Shown here: positions 50,582-58,838 of the stretch, piece after piece
Numbering within the stretch: the first letter of the stretch is position 1
How the letters are laid out: each line of letters opens with the position of its first letter
Source of the DNA: CAIWHR01 sp963836265
Lineage (GTDB): Bacteria; Pseudomonadota; Gammaproteobacteria; Burkholderiales; Casimicrobiaceae
Direction of reading: 5' to 3'
Assembly: GCA_963836265.1 (NCBI GenBank)
Contig: CAWIIO010000006.1
Location: forward strand, 434,001-498,000
DNA: 64,000 nt
Notes under the pieces: generated by a model
What the model saw: only the letters and a program-made list of their open reading frames with translations
Database searches by the model: none
What the model was told of the DNA's origin: nothing
Program-made: the position numbers and the translations under genes

Positions 50582-52584
50582 AGATCCTCTATACCGACGT
50601 GCTCGTCATCGGCGGCGGCCTCGCGGGCCTGCGGGTCGGCGTCGGCGCCAAGCGGCGCGGCCACGACGTGGTCATCCTGTCGCTGGTGCCGCCGAAGCGC
50701 TCGCACTCGGCGGCGGCGCAGGGGGGGATGCAGGCTTCGCTCGGCAACGTGATCAAGGGACAGGGCGACAGCGAGGACGTCCATTTCGAGGACACCGTGC
50801 GCGGCAGCGACTGGGGTGCCGACCAGCAGGTGGTCCGGATGTTCGTCAACACGGCGCCGAAGGCCGTGCGCGAGCTCGCCGCATGGGGGGTGCCGTGGAG
50901 CCGCGTGCGCCGCGGCGACCGCGACGTCGTCATCAACGGCCAGAAAGTGACGATCACCGAGCGCGACGAGGCGCACGGACTGGTCGCGCAGCGGGACTTC
51001 GGCGGGACCAAGAAGTGGCGCACGTGCTACGTCTCCGACGGCACCGGCCACGCGATGCTGAACGTGATGAGCGACCGCGCGATCGGCGAGGCGATTCCCG
51101 TCCATGAGCGCGTCGAGGCCGTCGCCCTGATCCACGATGCGGGCCGCTGCTACGGCGCAGTCGTCCGCAATCTGATCACCGGCGAACTCGTTGCCTACGT
51201 GGCCAAGGCGACGGTCGTCGCGAGCGGCGGCGCCGGCCGGCTCTACCGGGTGACTACGAACGCGGTGATCAACGAGGGCATCGGCTGCGCGCTCGCGCTC
51301 GAGACCGGCGTGGCGGCACTCGGCAACATGGAGGCCGTGCAGTTTCATCCCACGGCGATTTTCCCCGCCGGTATCCTGGTCACCGAGGGTTGCCGCGGCG
51401 ACGGCGGGCTGCTCAAAGACGCCGACGGCCACAGGTTCATGCCGGATTACGAGCCGGAGAAGAAGGAGCTTGCCTCGCGCGACGTCGTCTCGAGGCGGAT
51501 GGAGGAGCACATCGCCAAGGGCAAGGCGGCGAAGAACCGCTTCGGCGACCATCTGTGGCTCGACATCACGCTGCTCGGCGAAAAGCACATCAAGCACAAC
51601 CTCCGTGAGGTGTACGAGATCTGCCACTACTTCCTCGGCGTCGATCCGGTGAAGGATTTTGTCCCGGTGCGGCCGGCGCAGCACTACACGATGGGCGGCG
51701 TGCGCACCGACCCCACCGGGCAGAGCCGGACGCTGAAAGGCCTGTTCGCCGCCGGCGAAGCCGCGTGCTGGGACATGCACGGCTTCAACCGGCTCGGAGG
51801 CAACTCGGTTGCCGAGACCGTCGTCGCCGGGATGATCGTCGGCGAGTACGTCGCCGACTTCTGCGACAAGACGGACAACGACGTCGACATCTCCACGCGC
51901 GTCGTCCACGACTTCCTGCGCCGCGAGCAGCTCAGGCTCGACACGCTGATCGACGGGCGCGGCACCGAGGATGCGGCGGCGATCAAGGCGAAGATGCAGG
52001 AACTGATGACGGCGAAAGTGGGGATCTTCCGCCGCGGCGCCGATCTCGAGACGGCGGTGGACGAGTTGCAGGCGCTGCTGCAGAAGAGCCGCAATATCGG
52101 CCTCAAGTGCAAGGCGCGCGGCGCCAATCCCGAGCTCGTCACGGCGTACCGCGTGCAGAAGATGCTGAAAGTCGCGCTGTGCGTCGCCTACGGCGCGCTC
52201 ACCCGGACGGAGAGCCGCGGCGCGCACTTCCGCGAGGATTTCCCCCGCCGCAACGACGCCGACTGGCTGAAGCGAACCCTGGCCACGTGGGCCGCGGACA
52301 CGGACACGCTGCCGTCGCTCGGCTACGAGCCGCTCGACGTGACGCGGATGGAGCTCCCGCCCGGCTGGCGCGGCTATGGTGCCAAGGACTACATCGACCA
52401 TCCGGACACGCCGGGCCGCGCGGCGGAGGTGGAATCCCTCAAGCAGAAAATGGCGGGCGCGCCGCGCTTCGCCGTGCAGGCGGCGCTGATGCCCTACGCA
52501 TCGCTGCTGCCGGAACGTTATCGCGGCCGCAACGAGCGGATCGATGAGCCGTTCGACGAGAAAGCGCTGGAGGCCGCCGAATGA
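50578..52584 (+). CDS. frdA: Fumarate reductase flavoprotein subunit
   Basis: Catalytic subunit with covalent FAD on H43 (KRSHSAAAQGGMQAS), 668 residues. Dinucleotide site VLVIGGGLAGLR; substrate-site loops QFHPTAIFPAGILVTEGCRG, ASRDVVSRRMEEHI and HGFNRLGGNSVAE. Sequence and block order follow Wolinella FrdA almost throughout, including FGGTKKWRTCYVSDGTGH. It could run as succinate dehydrogenase, but the partner FrdC argues for fumarate reduction. Short overlaps with frdC and frdB (ATGA each). Confidence 0.96.
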   Translation: MKILYTDVLVIGGGLAGLRVGVGAKRRGHDVVILSLVPPKRSHSAAAQGGMQASLGNVIKGQGDSEDVHFEDTVRGSDWGADQQVVRMFVNTAPKAVRELAAWGVPWSRVRRGDRDVVINGQKVTITERDEAHGLVAQRDFGGTKKWRTCYVSDGTGHAMLNVMSDRAIGEAIPVHERVEAVALIHDAGRCYGAVVRNLITGELVAYVAKATVVASGGAGRLYRVTTNAVINEGIGCALALETGVAALGNMEAVQFHPTAIFPAGILVTEGCRGDGGLLKDADGHRFMPDYEPEKKELASRDVVSRRMEEHIAKGKAAKNRFGDHLWLDITLLGEKHIKHNLREVYEICHYFLGVDPVKDFVPVRPAQHYTMGGVRTDPTGQSRTLKGLFAAGEAACWDMHGFNRLGGNSVAETVVAGMIVGEYVADFCDKTDNDVDISTRVVHDFLRREQLRLDTLIDGRGTEDAAAIKAKMQELMTAKVGIFRRGADLETAVDELQALLQKSRNIGLKCKARGANPELVTAYRVQKMLKVALCVAYGALTRTESRGAHFREDFPRRNDADWLKRTLATWAADTDTLPSLGYEPLDVTRMELPPGWRGYGAKDYIDHPDTPGRAAEVESLKQKMAGAPRFAVQAALMPYASLLPERYRGRNERIDEPFDEKALEAAE

Positions 52585-53378
52585 ACGACGCTACGACCCC
52601 GGTGAAAGCGGTTCCCGTCGCCGTCCCCGTGCGCAACGGCGGCAACAACGGGCCGCACCGCCAGCTTTCGATCAGCGTGCTCCGCTACAACCCGCAGGAA
52701 AAGGACAGCGTCCCGCGGATGCAGACCTACCCGGTCGAGGAAGCCGACGGGATGACGCTGTTCATCGCGCTGAACGAGATCCGCGAGAAACAGGACGCCT
52801 CGCTGCAGTTCGACTTCGTCTGCCGCGCCGGAATCTGCGGCAGCTGCGCGATGGTCATCAACGGCCGGCCGACGCTCGCCTGCCGCACGCTGACCAAGAA
52901 CCTGCCAGCCGGGATCACGCTCGCCCCGCTCCCGTTCTTCGAGCTGATCGGCGACCTCTCGGTCAACACCGGCAAGTGGATGCGCGGGATGAGCGAGCGG
53001 CTGCGGGGGTGGTTGCACATGAAGGACCCGAATCCCGACCTCCGGCGGCTCGAGGAACGGATGGATCCCGACCTGGCCGACAAGATCTACGAGCTCGACC
53101 GCTGCATCGAGTGCGGCTGCTGTGTCGCCGCCTGCGGCACCGCCCGCATGCGCCGGGACTTCGTTGGCGCGGTCGGTCTGAACCGGGTGGCGCGCTTCCG
53201 GCTCGACCCGCGCGACGCGCGCACCGACGCCGACTATTACGACGTGATCGGCGACGACGACGGCGTGTTCGGCTGCATGTCGCTCTTGGCCTGCCACGAT
53301 GTCTGCCCGAAGAACCTGCCGCTTGCCACCCAGATCGCGTTCATGCGACGCAAGATGGTGACGTTGGGTTTCAAGTAA
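52581..53378 (+). CDS. frdB: Fumarate reductase iron-sulfur subunit
   Basis: Three-cluster electron wire, 265 residues. [2Fe-2S] CRAGICGSCAMVINGRPTLAC at about 83-103; [4Fe-4S] CIECGCCVAACG near 175; [3Fe-4S] GCMSLLACHDVCPKN near 233. The N-terminus has about 25 extra residues rich in Val/Pro before the conserved start. Its last 142 nt overlap, on the opposite strand, the end of the acyltransferase gene. Confidence 0.96.
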   Translation: MNDATTPVKAVPVAVPVRNGGNNGPHRQLSISVLRYNPQEKDSVPRMQTYPVEEADGMTLFIALNEIREKQDASLQFDFVCRAGICGSCAMVINGRPTLACRTLTKNLPAGITLAPLPFFELIGDLSVNTGKWMRGMSERLRGWLHMKDPNPDLRRLEERMDPDLADKIYELDRCIECGCCVAACGTARMRRDFVGAVGLNRVARFRLDPRDARTDADYYDVIGDDDGVFGCMSLLACHDVCPKNLPLATQIAFMRRKMVTLGFK

Positions 53379-54295
53379 CCGCCGGCATCGCGGCTGCCGG
53401 CGGCCGCGGCACCGACGAGCGCGTCGATCTCTTCGTCCTTGTCCCGCCACAGCGCGGCGAGCCAGCGCTGGAACGCCTTGCGGAACTTCGGGCTCGTCGT
53501 GTAATTGCCTCCGGCGAGTTCGGCCGGGATTGCGATCCGACGCGCCCGCACGACGACGGACGGCACCTCGCCGCAGAGGAAGCGCCAGAATGTCGGTGCG
53601 CCGTCGGGATAGACAATCGTGACGTCCAGCAGCGCGTCGAAGCGCTTGCCCAGGACCGCGAGCGAGAGCGCCAGCGCGCCCGCCCGCGGCTTCAGCAGGT
53701 GGCGATACGGCGAATGCTGCGCCAGGTGCTTCTCGCGCGTGTAGCGCGTGCCTTCGGGAAAATTCATCACGCTGGTCGGCACCAGCGCGAACTTCCGGCA
53801 GGCGCGTCGCGTCGCGTCGAGGTCCTCGAAGCGCTTCTCGGGGTGCGTCCTCAGGTGGGCGTCGGAGTGCCGGCGCATGAACGGGAAGTCGAGCGCCCAC
53901 CACGCGAGTCCGATGACCGGCACGTAGATGAGCTCCCGCTTGAGGAAGAACTTGAGCAGCGGAATGCGCCGGTTCAAAAGGTGCTGGAGGACGAGGATGT
54001 CGACCCAGCTCTGATGATTGCAGTTGTTGACCATGTACCAGCCGCGTCGGTCGAGTCCATCGAGTCCGGCGACGTTCCAGCGCGTGCGCTGCACGAGCCG
54101 CATCCAGCCGCCGTTGCAGGCGATCCAGCCGGTTGCTACGGCGTTGAGCGCGCGGTCCACGCGCACCGAGGCCGCCGGAAAGACGAGCTTGACCAGCGCC
54201 AGCACGAAGACGAGGCCGCACCAGAACAAGGTGTTAAGGCCGAGCAGCGCGGCCGCGATGGCGCCGCGCACGACGGGCGGAAGGAAGGCGAGCAT
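53237..54295 (-). CDS. 1-acyl-glycerol-3-phosphate acyltransferase family (YihG-like)
   Basis: Membrane-associated acyltransferase of 352 residues. N-terminal helix (about 5-30), catalytic HxxxxD in NNCNHQSWVDILVLQ (about 87), substrate loop VMNFPEGTRYTREK (about 173), then VTIVYPDGAPTFWRFLCGEV. It probably acylates lysophosphatidate or another lyso-lipid. The last ~47 codons (from about GSRDAGGYLKPN) are encoded antisense to frdB and look non-conserved, so the ancestral stop may have been lost. Start MLAFLPPVVRG was chosen; a longer N-terminus is not supported. Unlinked to neighbours. Confidence 0.82.
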   Translation of the reverse strand: MLAFLPPVVRGAIAAALLGLNTLFWCGLVFVLALVKLVFPAASVRVDRALNAVATGWIACNGGWMRLVQRTRWNVAGLDGLDRRGWYMVNNCNHQSWVDILVLQHLLNRRIPLLKFFLKRELIYVPVIGLAWWALDFPFMRRHSDAHLRTHPEKRFEDLDATRRACRKFALVPTSVMNFPEGTRYTREKHLAQHSPYRHLLKPRAGALALSLAVLGKRFDALLDVTIVYPDGAPTFWRFLCGEVPSVVVRARRIAIPAELAGGNYTTSPKFRKAFQRWLAALWRDKDEEIDALVGAAAAGSRDAGGYLKPNVTILRRMNAIWVASGRFFGQTSWQAKSDMQPNTPSSSPITS

Positions 54296-54520
54296 GCGAC
54301 CGATTGCCGCGGGGAGGATGCACGCGCCGCCCAAGGGTTGGCGCGACTTCGCCTTGTCCGGCGGCAAGCAAGGATCGTAGAGCCGTGGCTGCGACGACGA
54401 CTCGACGCCGGTCAAGCGAGAACGGCGAGCGACGGCCGGTCGAGGCTGCGCTTTTGAACTGCAATACAACGCGTCGACTGAGCGTGGTCGATGCGCGCGG
54501 CCGTCGGCCGCGGATACCGA

Positions 54521-54805
54521 AGGAAGGTGCCGGTGGGAAGGGCGGCCGTTCACACGACGGCCGAGGCGCATTACGGCGTGCAGACGCTGCCCGGGGAGGG
54601 AAACTTCCACATCACGGCCATCCCGTGTCGCTGGAGCCGAGCTTCGTCAAGGCGTTCGGCTACGTCAAGGAGGTGGCGGCGACCGGCTGATCGCGGGCGA
54701 GAGGCGCGACCCGTTCATCACGGACTTCATCCGGGGGCGCCGGCGCTCGACCCAAATCAACGCGAATGAAATGATTGCAAACCCCGCGCTCGCCGGCGGC
54801 CCCCG
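54521..54805 (+). pseudogene. Remnant of aspartate ammonia-lyase (aspartase/fumarase family)
   Basis: A decayed N-terminal piece of an AspA-like gene. Recognisable in successive frames are AEAHYGVQTLPGEGNFHITA, then VSLEPSFVKAFGYVKEVAA, then DRLIAGERRDPFITDFIRG, and lastly STQINANEMIANPAL (compare the family's GTSTNMNANEVIANRAL). Parts in between are missing or shifted, and nothing after about 54,805 continues the gene. The lost enzyme would have made fumarate from aspartate, fitting the fumarate reductase next door. The rest of the spacer (54296-54520) shows nothing. Confidence 0.7.
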
Positions 54806-54810
54806 GCGAT

Positions 54811-54824
54811 TGATTTGCATCAAA
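54811..54824 (+). promoter_or_regulatory. Perfect FNR/DNR box, distal, upstream of hemerythrin
   Basis: TTGATTTGCATCAA is an exact match to TTGAT-N4-ATCAA. It lies directly after the aspartase remnant, 131 nt upstream of the hemerythrin ATG. Confidence 0.75.
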
Positions 54825-54869
54825 GAGGATCCGGCGCGCCCGACGTTCCCCCGTGGGTTGTCCGCATTC

Positions 54870-54883
54870 TTGATGCAAATCAT
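54870..54883 (+). promoter_or_regulatory. Second FNR/DNR box, proximal, upstream of hemerythrin
   Basis: TTGATGCAAATCAT differs from consensus only in the last base. Its centre is about 79 nt upstream of the ATG at 54955, and 59 nt (nearly six helical turns) after the first box, an arrangement suitable for two activator dimers on one face. Confidence 0.65.
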
Positions 54884-54954
54884 GGCCTGAGCCGTTGGCG
54901 AGGTCGAGGCTCCAGGTAGCGCAACGACGCGCTCGAAACACCGAGGAGCCATGC

Positions 54955-55563
54955 ATGCAAGCCACGCAGATATTGTCGGCGGAGCATCGGGTGATCGAGC
55001 GGTTCATCGCCGCGCTCGACGCGGCGGCGAATCGGCTCGAGGCAGGGGAGGTCGTGCGTTCCGGCTTCTTCGTGGATGCGGCCCGTTTCATTCGCGACTT
55101 CGCCGACGGCTACCACCACGCCAAGGAGGAGCGGGTGCTGTTCGAGGCGATGGCCCGCCACGGCATGTCGATCGATGACGGGCCCATCGGCATGATGCTG
55201 TACGAGCATGAGCGGGCGCGCGAGTTCACTTCGGGCCTGCGCACCGCGGCGGATGCGCTGGTCCAAGGCGATCGCAGCGTGGCGGACGCGGTGGTGGACT
55301 ACGCGCGGGCCTGGGGCGAACTGCTGACGCAGCACATCTACAAGGAAGACAACATCCTGTTTCCGATGGCCGCGCACGCCATCCTGCCGCAGGATCAGGA
55401 CGCGATCCTGGACGAATATGGCCGCGTCGAGCGCGAGCAGGCGGCGAATGGCTCGAAGGCGTTCTACCTCGACCTCGCACGAACGTTGTGCGACGAGATG
55501 GGCATCGGTTCGGACACGGCGCCAGTGCGCGAAGCCGCACCAAGGTTCGCGACGCCGGGATGA
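54955..55563 (+). CDS. Hemerythrin-domain protein
   Basis: Cytoplasmic di-iron four-helix protein, 202 residues. Metal ligands: H11 (SAEHRVIERF), YHHAKEERVLFEAM (His and Glu), YEHERAREF and HIYKEDNILFPMA. DUF438-like tails are absent. Such proteins beside nar genes are thought to bind O2 or NO or to help repair iron-sulfur centres. GAGGAG sits 6 nt before ATG 54955, which decides against the out-of-frame ATG four bases earlier. It is the first gene of the second nar locus and has two upstream FNR/DNR boxes. Confidence 0.88.
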   Translation: MQATQILSAEHRVIERFIAALDAAANRLEAGEVVRSGFFVDAARFIRDFADGYHHAKEERVLFEAMARHGMSIDDGPIGMMLYEHERAREFTSGLRTAADALVQGDRSVADAVVDYARAWGELLTQHIYKEDNILFPMAAHAILPQDQDAILDEYGRVEREQAANGSKAFYLDLARTLCDEMGIGSDTAPVREAAPRFATPG

Positions 55564-55613
55564 TGGGTCCGGCAAGCAAGACGATGCAGCAGAACCTCGC
55601 AAGGGAGACGACG

Positions 55614-57278
55614 ATGGGTTCAGTGAATGCCGGTGCCGTGACCGGAGCCGCACCGCCCAAGGTGACCGGTTCGGCCGATATCCCCGAGTGGCGACCCGAA
55701 GATCCCCAGTTCTGGGAAGCCGCGGGCAAGCGTGTCGCCTACCGCAACCTTGCGATCTCGGTCCCCGCGCTGCTCTGCGGATTCGCGGTCTGGGGCATGT
55801 GGGGCACCATCACCGTGTAGATGCTGAACCTCGGCTTCCCGTTCACCCAGGCCGAACTCTTCACGCTGACTGCCATTGCCGGAATCGCCGGCGCCACGAT
55901 GCGCATCCCGGCGTCGTTCCTGATCCGCGTCGCCGGCGGCCGCAACACGATCTTCCTCACCACCGCGATGCTGCTCGCGCCGTCGATCGGCACCGGCATC
56001 GTCCTGCAGCACAAGGACTGGCCGTTGTGGGCGTTTCAGCTGATGGCGCTGTGGTCGGGCGTCGGCGGCGGCAACTTCGCGAGCTCGATGTCCAACATCA
56101 GCACGTTCTTCCCGAAGCGCCTGCAGGGCACGGCGCTCGGCATCAACGCCGGTATCGGCAACTTCGGCGTGACGACGGTGCAGGTCGTCATCCCGCTGGT
56201 GATGACGGTGGGCATCTTCGGCGCGCTCGGCGGCGAGCCGATGACGCTGGTGAAGGACAGCGGGTGGATCTTCGGAAAGATCTCGGCCGGCACGCCGACC
56301 TGGATCCAGAACGCCGGCTTCGCCCGGGTGCTGTCGCTGGTGCCGCTGTCGATCCTGTGCTGGTTCGGGATGAACAACCTGAAAACGGTCTCGCCGGACA
56401 CCGGCAATCCGATCGCGGCGTTCGCCAAGATCACTTGGCTGTACACGCTGGCGTTCATACCGTCGATCCTCGGCCTGTATCTCTACCTGCCGAAGCCGAC
56501 CGGGCTCGGCCTCATCAGCATGTGGGTGGCGATCCCGCTGGACGTGGTCGCCGCTCTGTTGGTGATGCGTCTCGCCGCGTTCGGGCCGATGAAGGAGGGG
56601 GTGGCGAAGCAGTTCGCGATCTTCCGCAACAGGCACACGCGGTCGATGACAGCGCTCTACATCGTCACGTTCGGCTCGTTCATCGGATTCTCGATGGCGC
56701 TGCCGCTTTCGATGAAGGTGATCTTCGGCGTGAGCCACGTACCCGACGCGAACGGCGTGATGCGGCACACGCTCAACAATCCGAACGCGCCGACCGTCCT
56801 CGCCTATGCCTGGATCGGCCCCTTCGTCGGCGCGGCGGTGCGCCCGATCGGCGGCTGGATCGCGGACAAGGTCGGCGGCTCCATCGTCACGCAGCTCGTT
56901 TCGGCGGTGATGGTGGCCGCCTCGGTGGCCATGGGCTACGTCATGATGGAGGCGTACGGCTCCGCCACCCCGGAGCAGTACTTCCCGGCCTTCCTCGGGC
57001 TCTTCGTCGTGCTGTTCTTCGCGAGCGGCATCGGCAACGGCTCGACGTTCCGCACGATCGGGGTGATCTTCGACCGCACGCAAGCGGGCCCGGTGCTCGG
57101 ATGGACGTCGGCGATCGCCGCGTACGGCGCGTTCGTCGCGCCGCTGGTCATCGGCTCTCAGATCAAAGCGGGAACGCCGCATTACGCGATGTACGGATTC
57201 GCCGTATTCTACGCGCTGTGCATCGCGATCAATTGGTGGTTCTACCTGCGCCGCGGGGCCTATATCCGGAACCCCTGA
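55614..57278 (+). pseudogene. narK: NarK2-type transporter gene with an internal amber codon
   Basis: A 555-codon frame, one codon longer than the intact narK at 15-16.6 kb and closely similar throughout. Codon 69 is TAG (55818-55820) inside the first transmembrane segment, where the paralogue has CAG (Gln) in TVQMLNLGF. The 486 codons after the stop stay open and conserved. As read, it makes a 68-residue stub. An internal restart at ATG 55821 would lose the first helix, so function is doubtful; rare suppression cannot be excluded. The start is preceded by AAGGGAGACGACG. Confidence 0.85.
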
Positions 57279-57329
57279 CCGCACTCGCGCCCGCGGAGCA
57301 CCGCTTGCCCGTGCAGGAAAGGATAGACG

Positions 57330-58431
57330 ATGAGCCATTTTCTCGACCGCCTGATCTACTTCACGAAGGAACGGCCGACGTTCGCCGACGGCTTCGGCGT
57401 GGTCACGCGGGAAGATCGCTCCTGGGAAGATGGCTACCGCAAGCGCTGGCAGCACGACAAGATCGTGCGCTCGACCCACGGCACGAACTGCACGGGATCG
57501 TGCAGCTGGAAGATCTACGTCCAGGGCGGCGTCGTGACCTTGGAGACGCAGCAAACCGACCACCCGCGCACGCGCCCCGAGATGCCCAACCACGAACCTC
57601 GCGGGTGCTCGCGCGGAGCGTCGTATTCGTGGTATCTGTACAGCGCCAACCGCGGCCGGGCAGCCGACCGTGTGCTCCGAGACCTGCGTCGGCCGCATCC
57701 GGTACCTCGGGGTGGTGCTCTACGACGCGGACCGGATCGAGCAGGCGGCAGCGACCGAAGACCCGAAGGCGCTCTGCCCCGCGCAGCTCTCGCTATTCCT
57801 CGACCCGAACGACCCCGCGGTGATCGCGCAAGCACGCGCGGACGGCGTGCCGGAAGCGTGGCTCGGGGCGGCGAAGGAGTCGCCGGTCTACCGGATGGCG
57901 GTGGACTGGAAGGTCGCGCTGCCACTCCATCCCGAGTACCGCACGTTGCCGATGGTCTGGTACGTGCCGCCGCTGTCGCCGATCCAGGCCGCGGCGAGCG
58001 CGGGCCAGATCGGCTCGTTCGGCTTGCTGCCCGACGTGCGGAGCTTGCGCATCCCGCTGCGCTATCTCGCCAACCTGCTCGCGGCCGGAGACGAGCGGGT
58101 GGTGGCGGTGGCGCTCGAGCGGATGCTCGCGATGCGTGCCTACATGCGCGACCGCCACGTCGAGGGGAAGGACAGTCCCGAGGTGCTGACGCAGGTCGGC
58201 CTGACCGTCGAGGAGGTCGAGCAGATGTACCGCTACATGGCGATCGCCAACTACGAGGACCGCTTCGTCATCCCGACGACGCATCGCGAGTACGCGGAGA
58301 ACGCCTACGACCTTCGCGGCGGCTGCGGCTTCAGCTTCGGAAACGCCTGCTCCGATGCCGAGTCCGCGCCGAGCCTGTTCGGCGGCAAGGGAAAGAAGAG
58401 GAAGACGATCCCAATCAAGCAGGTTGCGTGA
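57330..58431 (+). pseudogene. narG'-'narH deletion fusion
   Basis: The first ~109 codons are NarG (MSHFLDRLIYF, STHGTNCTGSCSWKIYV, RGCSRGASYSWYLYSANR). At about 57,657 the sequence jumps to NarH near its residue 250 (GQPTVCSETCVGRIRYLG) and continues to the natural NarH C-terminus ending KTIPIKQVA at 58431. The join is out of frame. By comparison with the intact copy, about 4.3 kb has been lost, including nearly all of narG and the first half of narH. No functional product is possible, though the NarH tail (57670-58431) remains open. Confidence 0.9.
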
Positions 58432-58439
58432 CGGGAGCG

Positions 58440-58705
58440 ATGGCGATGACGATCACGTTCAAGGCCTCAGCACCTCGACGGCGGCGAGATGGTCAAGCTG
58501 GTGACCTGGGCGCAGCACGTCGTGACGTTCCAGGGCGACGCGGCGAGCTACGTCGCCGGGGTCCACCCGGTCTTCAAGCTGCACCTGCTGCTCGGCATGA
58601 CGATCTTCCTCGTGTTCCCGTTCTCGCGCCTCGTGCACGTCTGGAGCGGATTCGCTGCGCTCGGATATCTGGGCGCGCGCGTACCAGGTCGTGCGCTCCC
58701 GCTAG
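58440..58705 (+). pseudogene. narJ'-'narI deletion fusion
   Basis: An ATG at 58440 with GGGAG before it begins MAMTITFKA, a NarJ-like opening, and after about nine codons joins the C-terminal part of NarI: QHLDGGEMVKLVTWAQHVV, then LHLLLGMTIFLVFPFSRLVH and, after another one-base shift near 58,670, YQVVRSR and TAG. The narI part lies in a different frame from narJ'. Most of narJ and about two-thirds of narI are gone. No PpiC remnant was recognised in 58706-58838. Confidence 0.8.
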
Positions 58706-58838
58706 CCCGAGGTGCGCCCGCCGATCGAGGAGCGCGGGGCGTGGCCAGCGATCGGCGCCTTGCCGGATGCCGGCCATGGCGCCGCCCCCGATCACGATCC
58801 GCAGCTTGCCGAGCCGTTGACTCGCCGGAGCCACGAAC

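Noticed and set aside
58574..58838. Minus-strand stretch reading KLRIVIGGGAMAGIR, resembling the start of a NirB/FAD enzyme
   Set aside because: Only about ten residues look alike, it is flanked by the antisense of narI' and the narK fusion, and no further flavoprotein motif follows.
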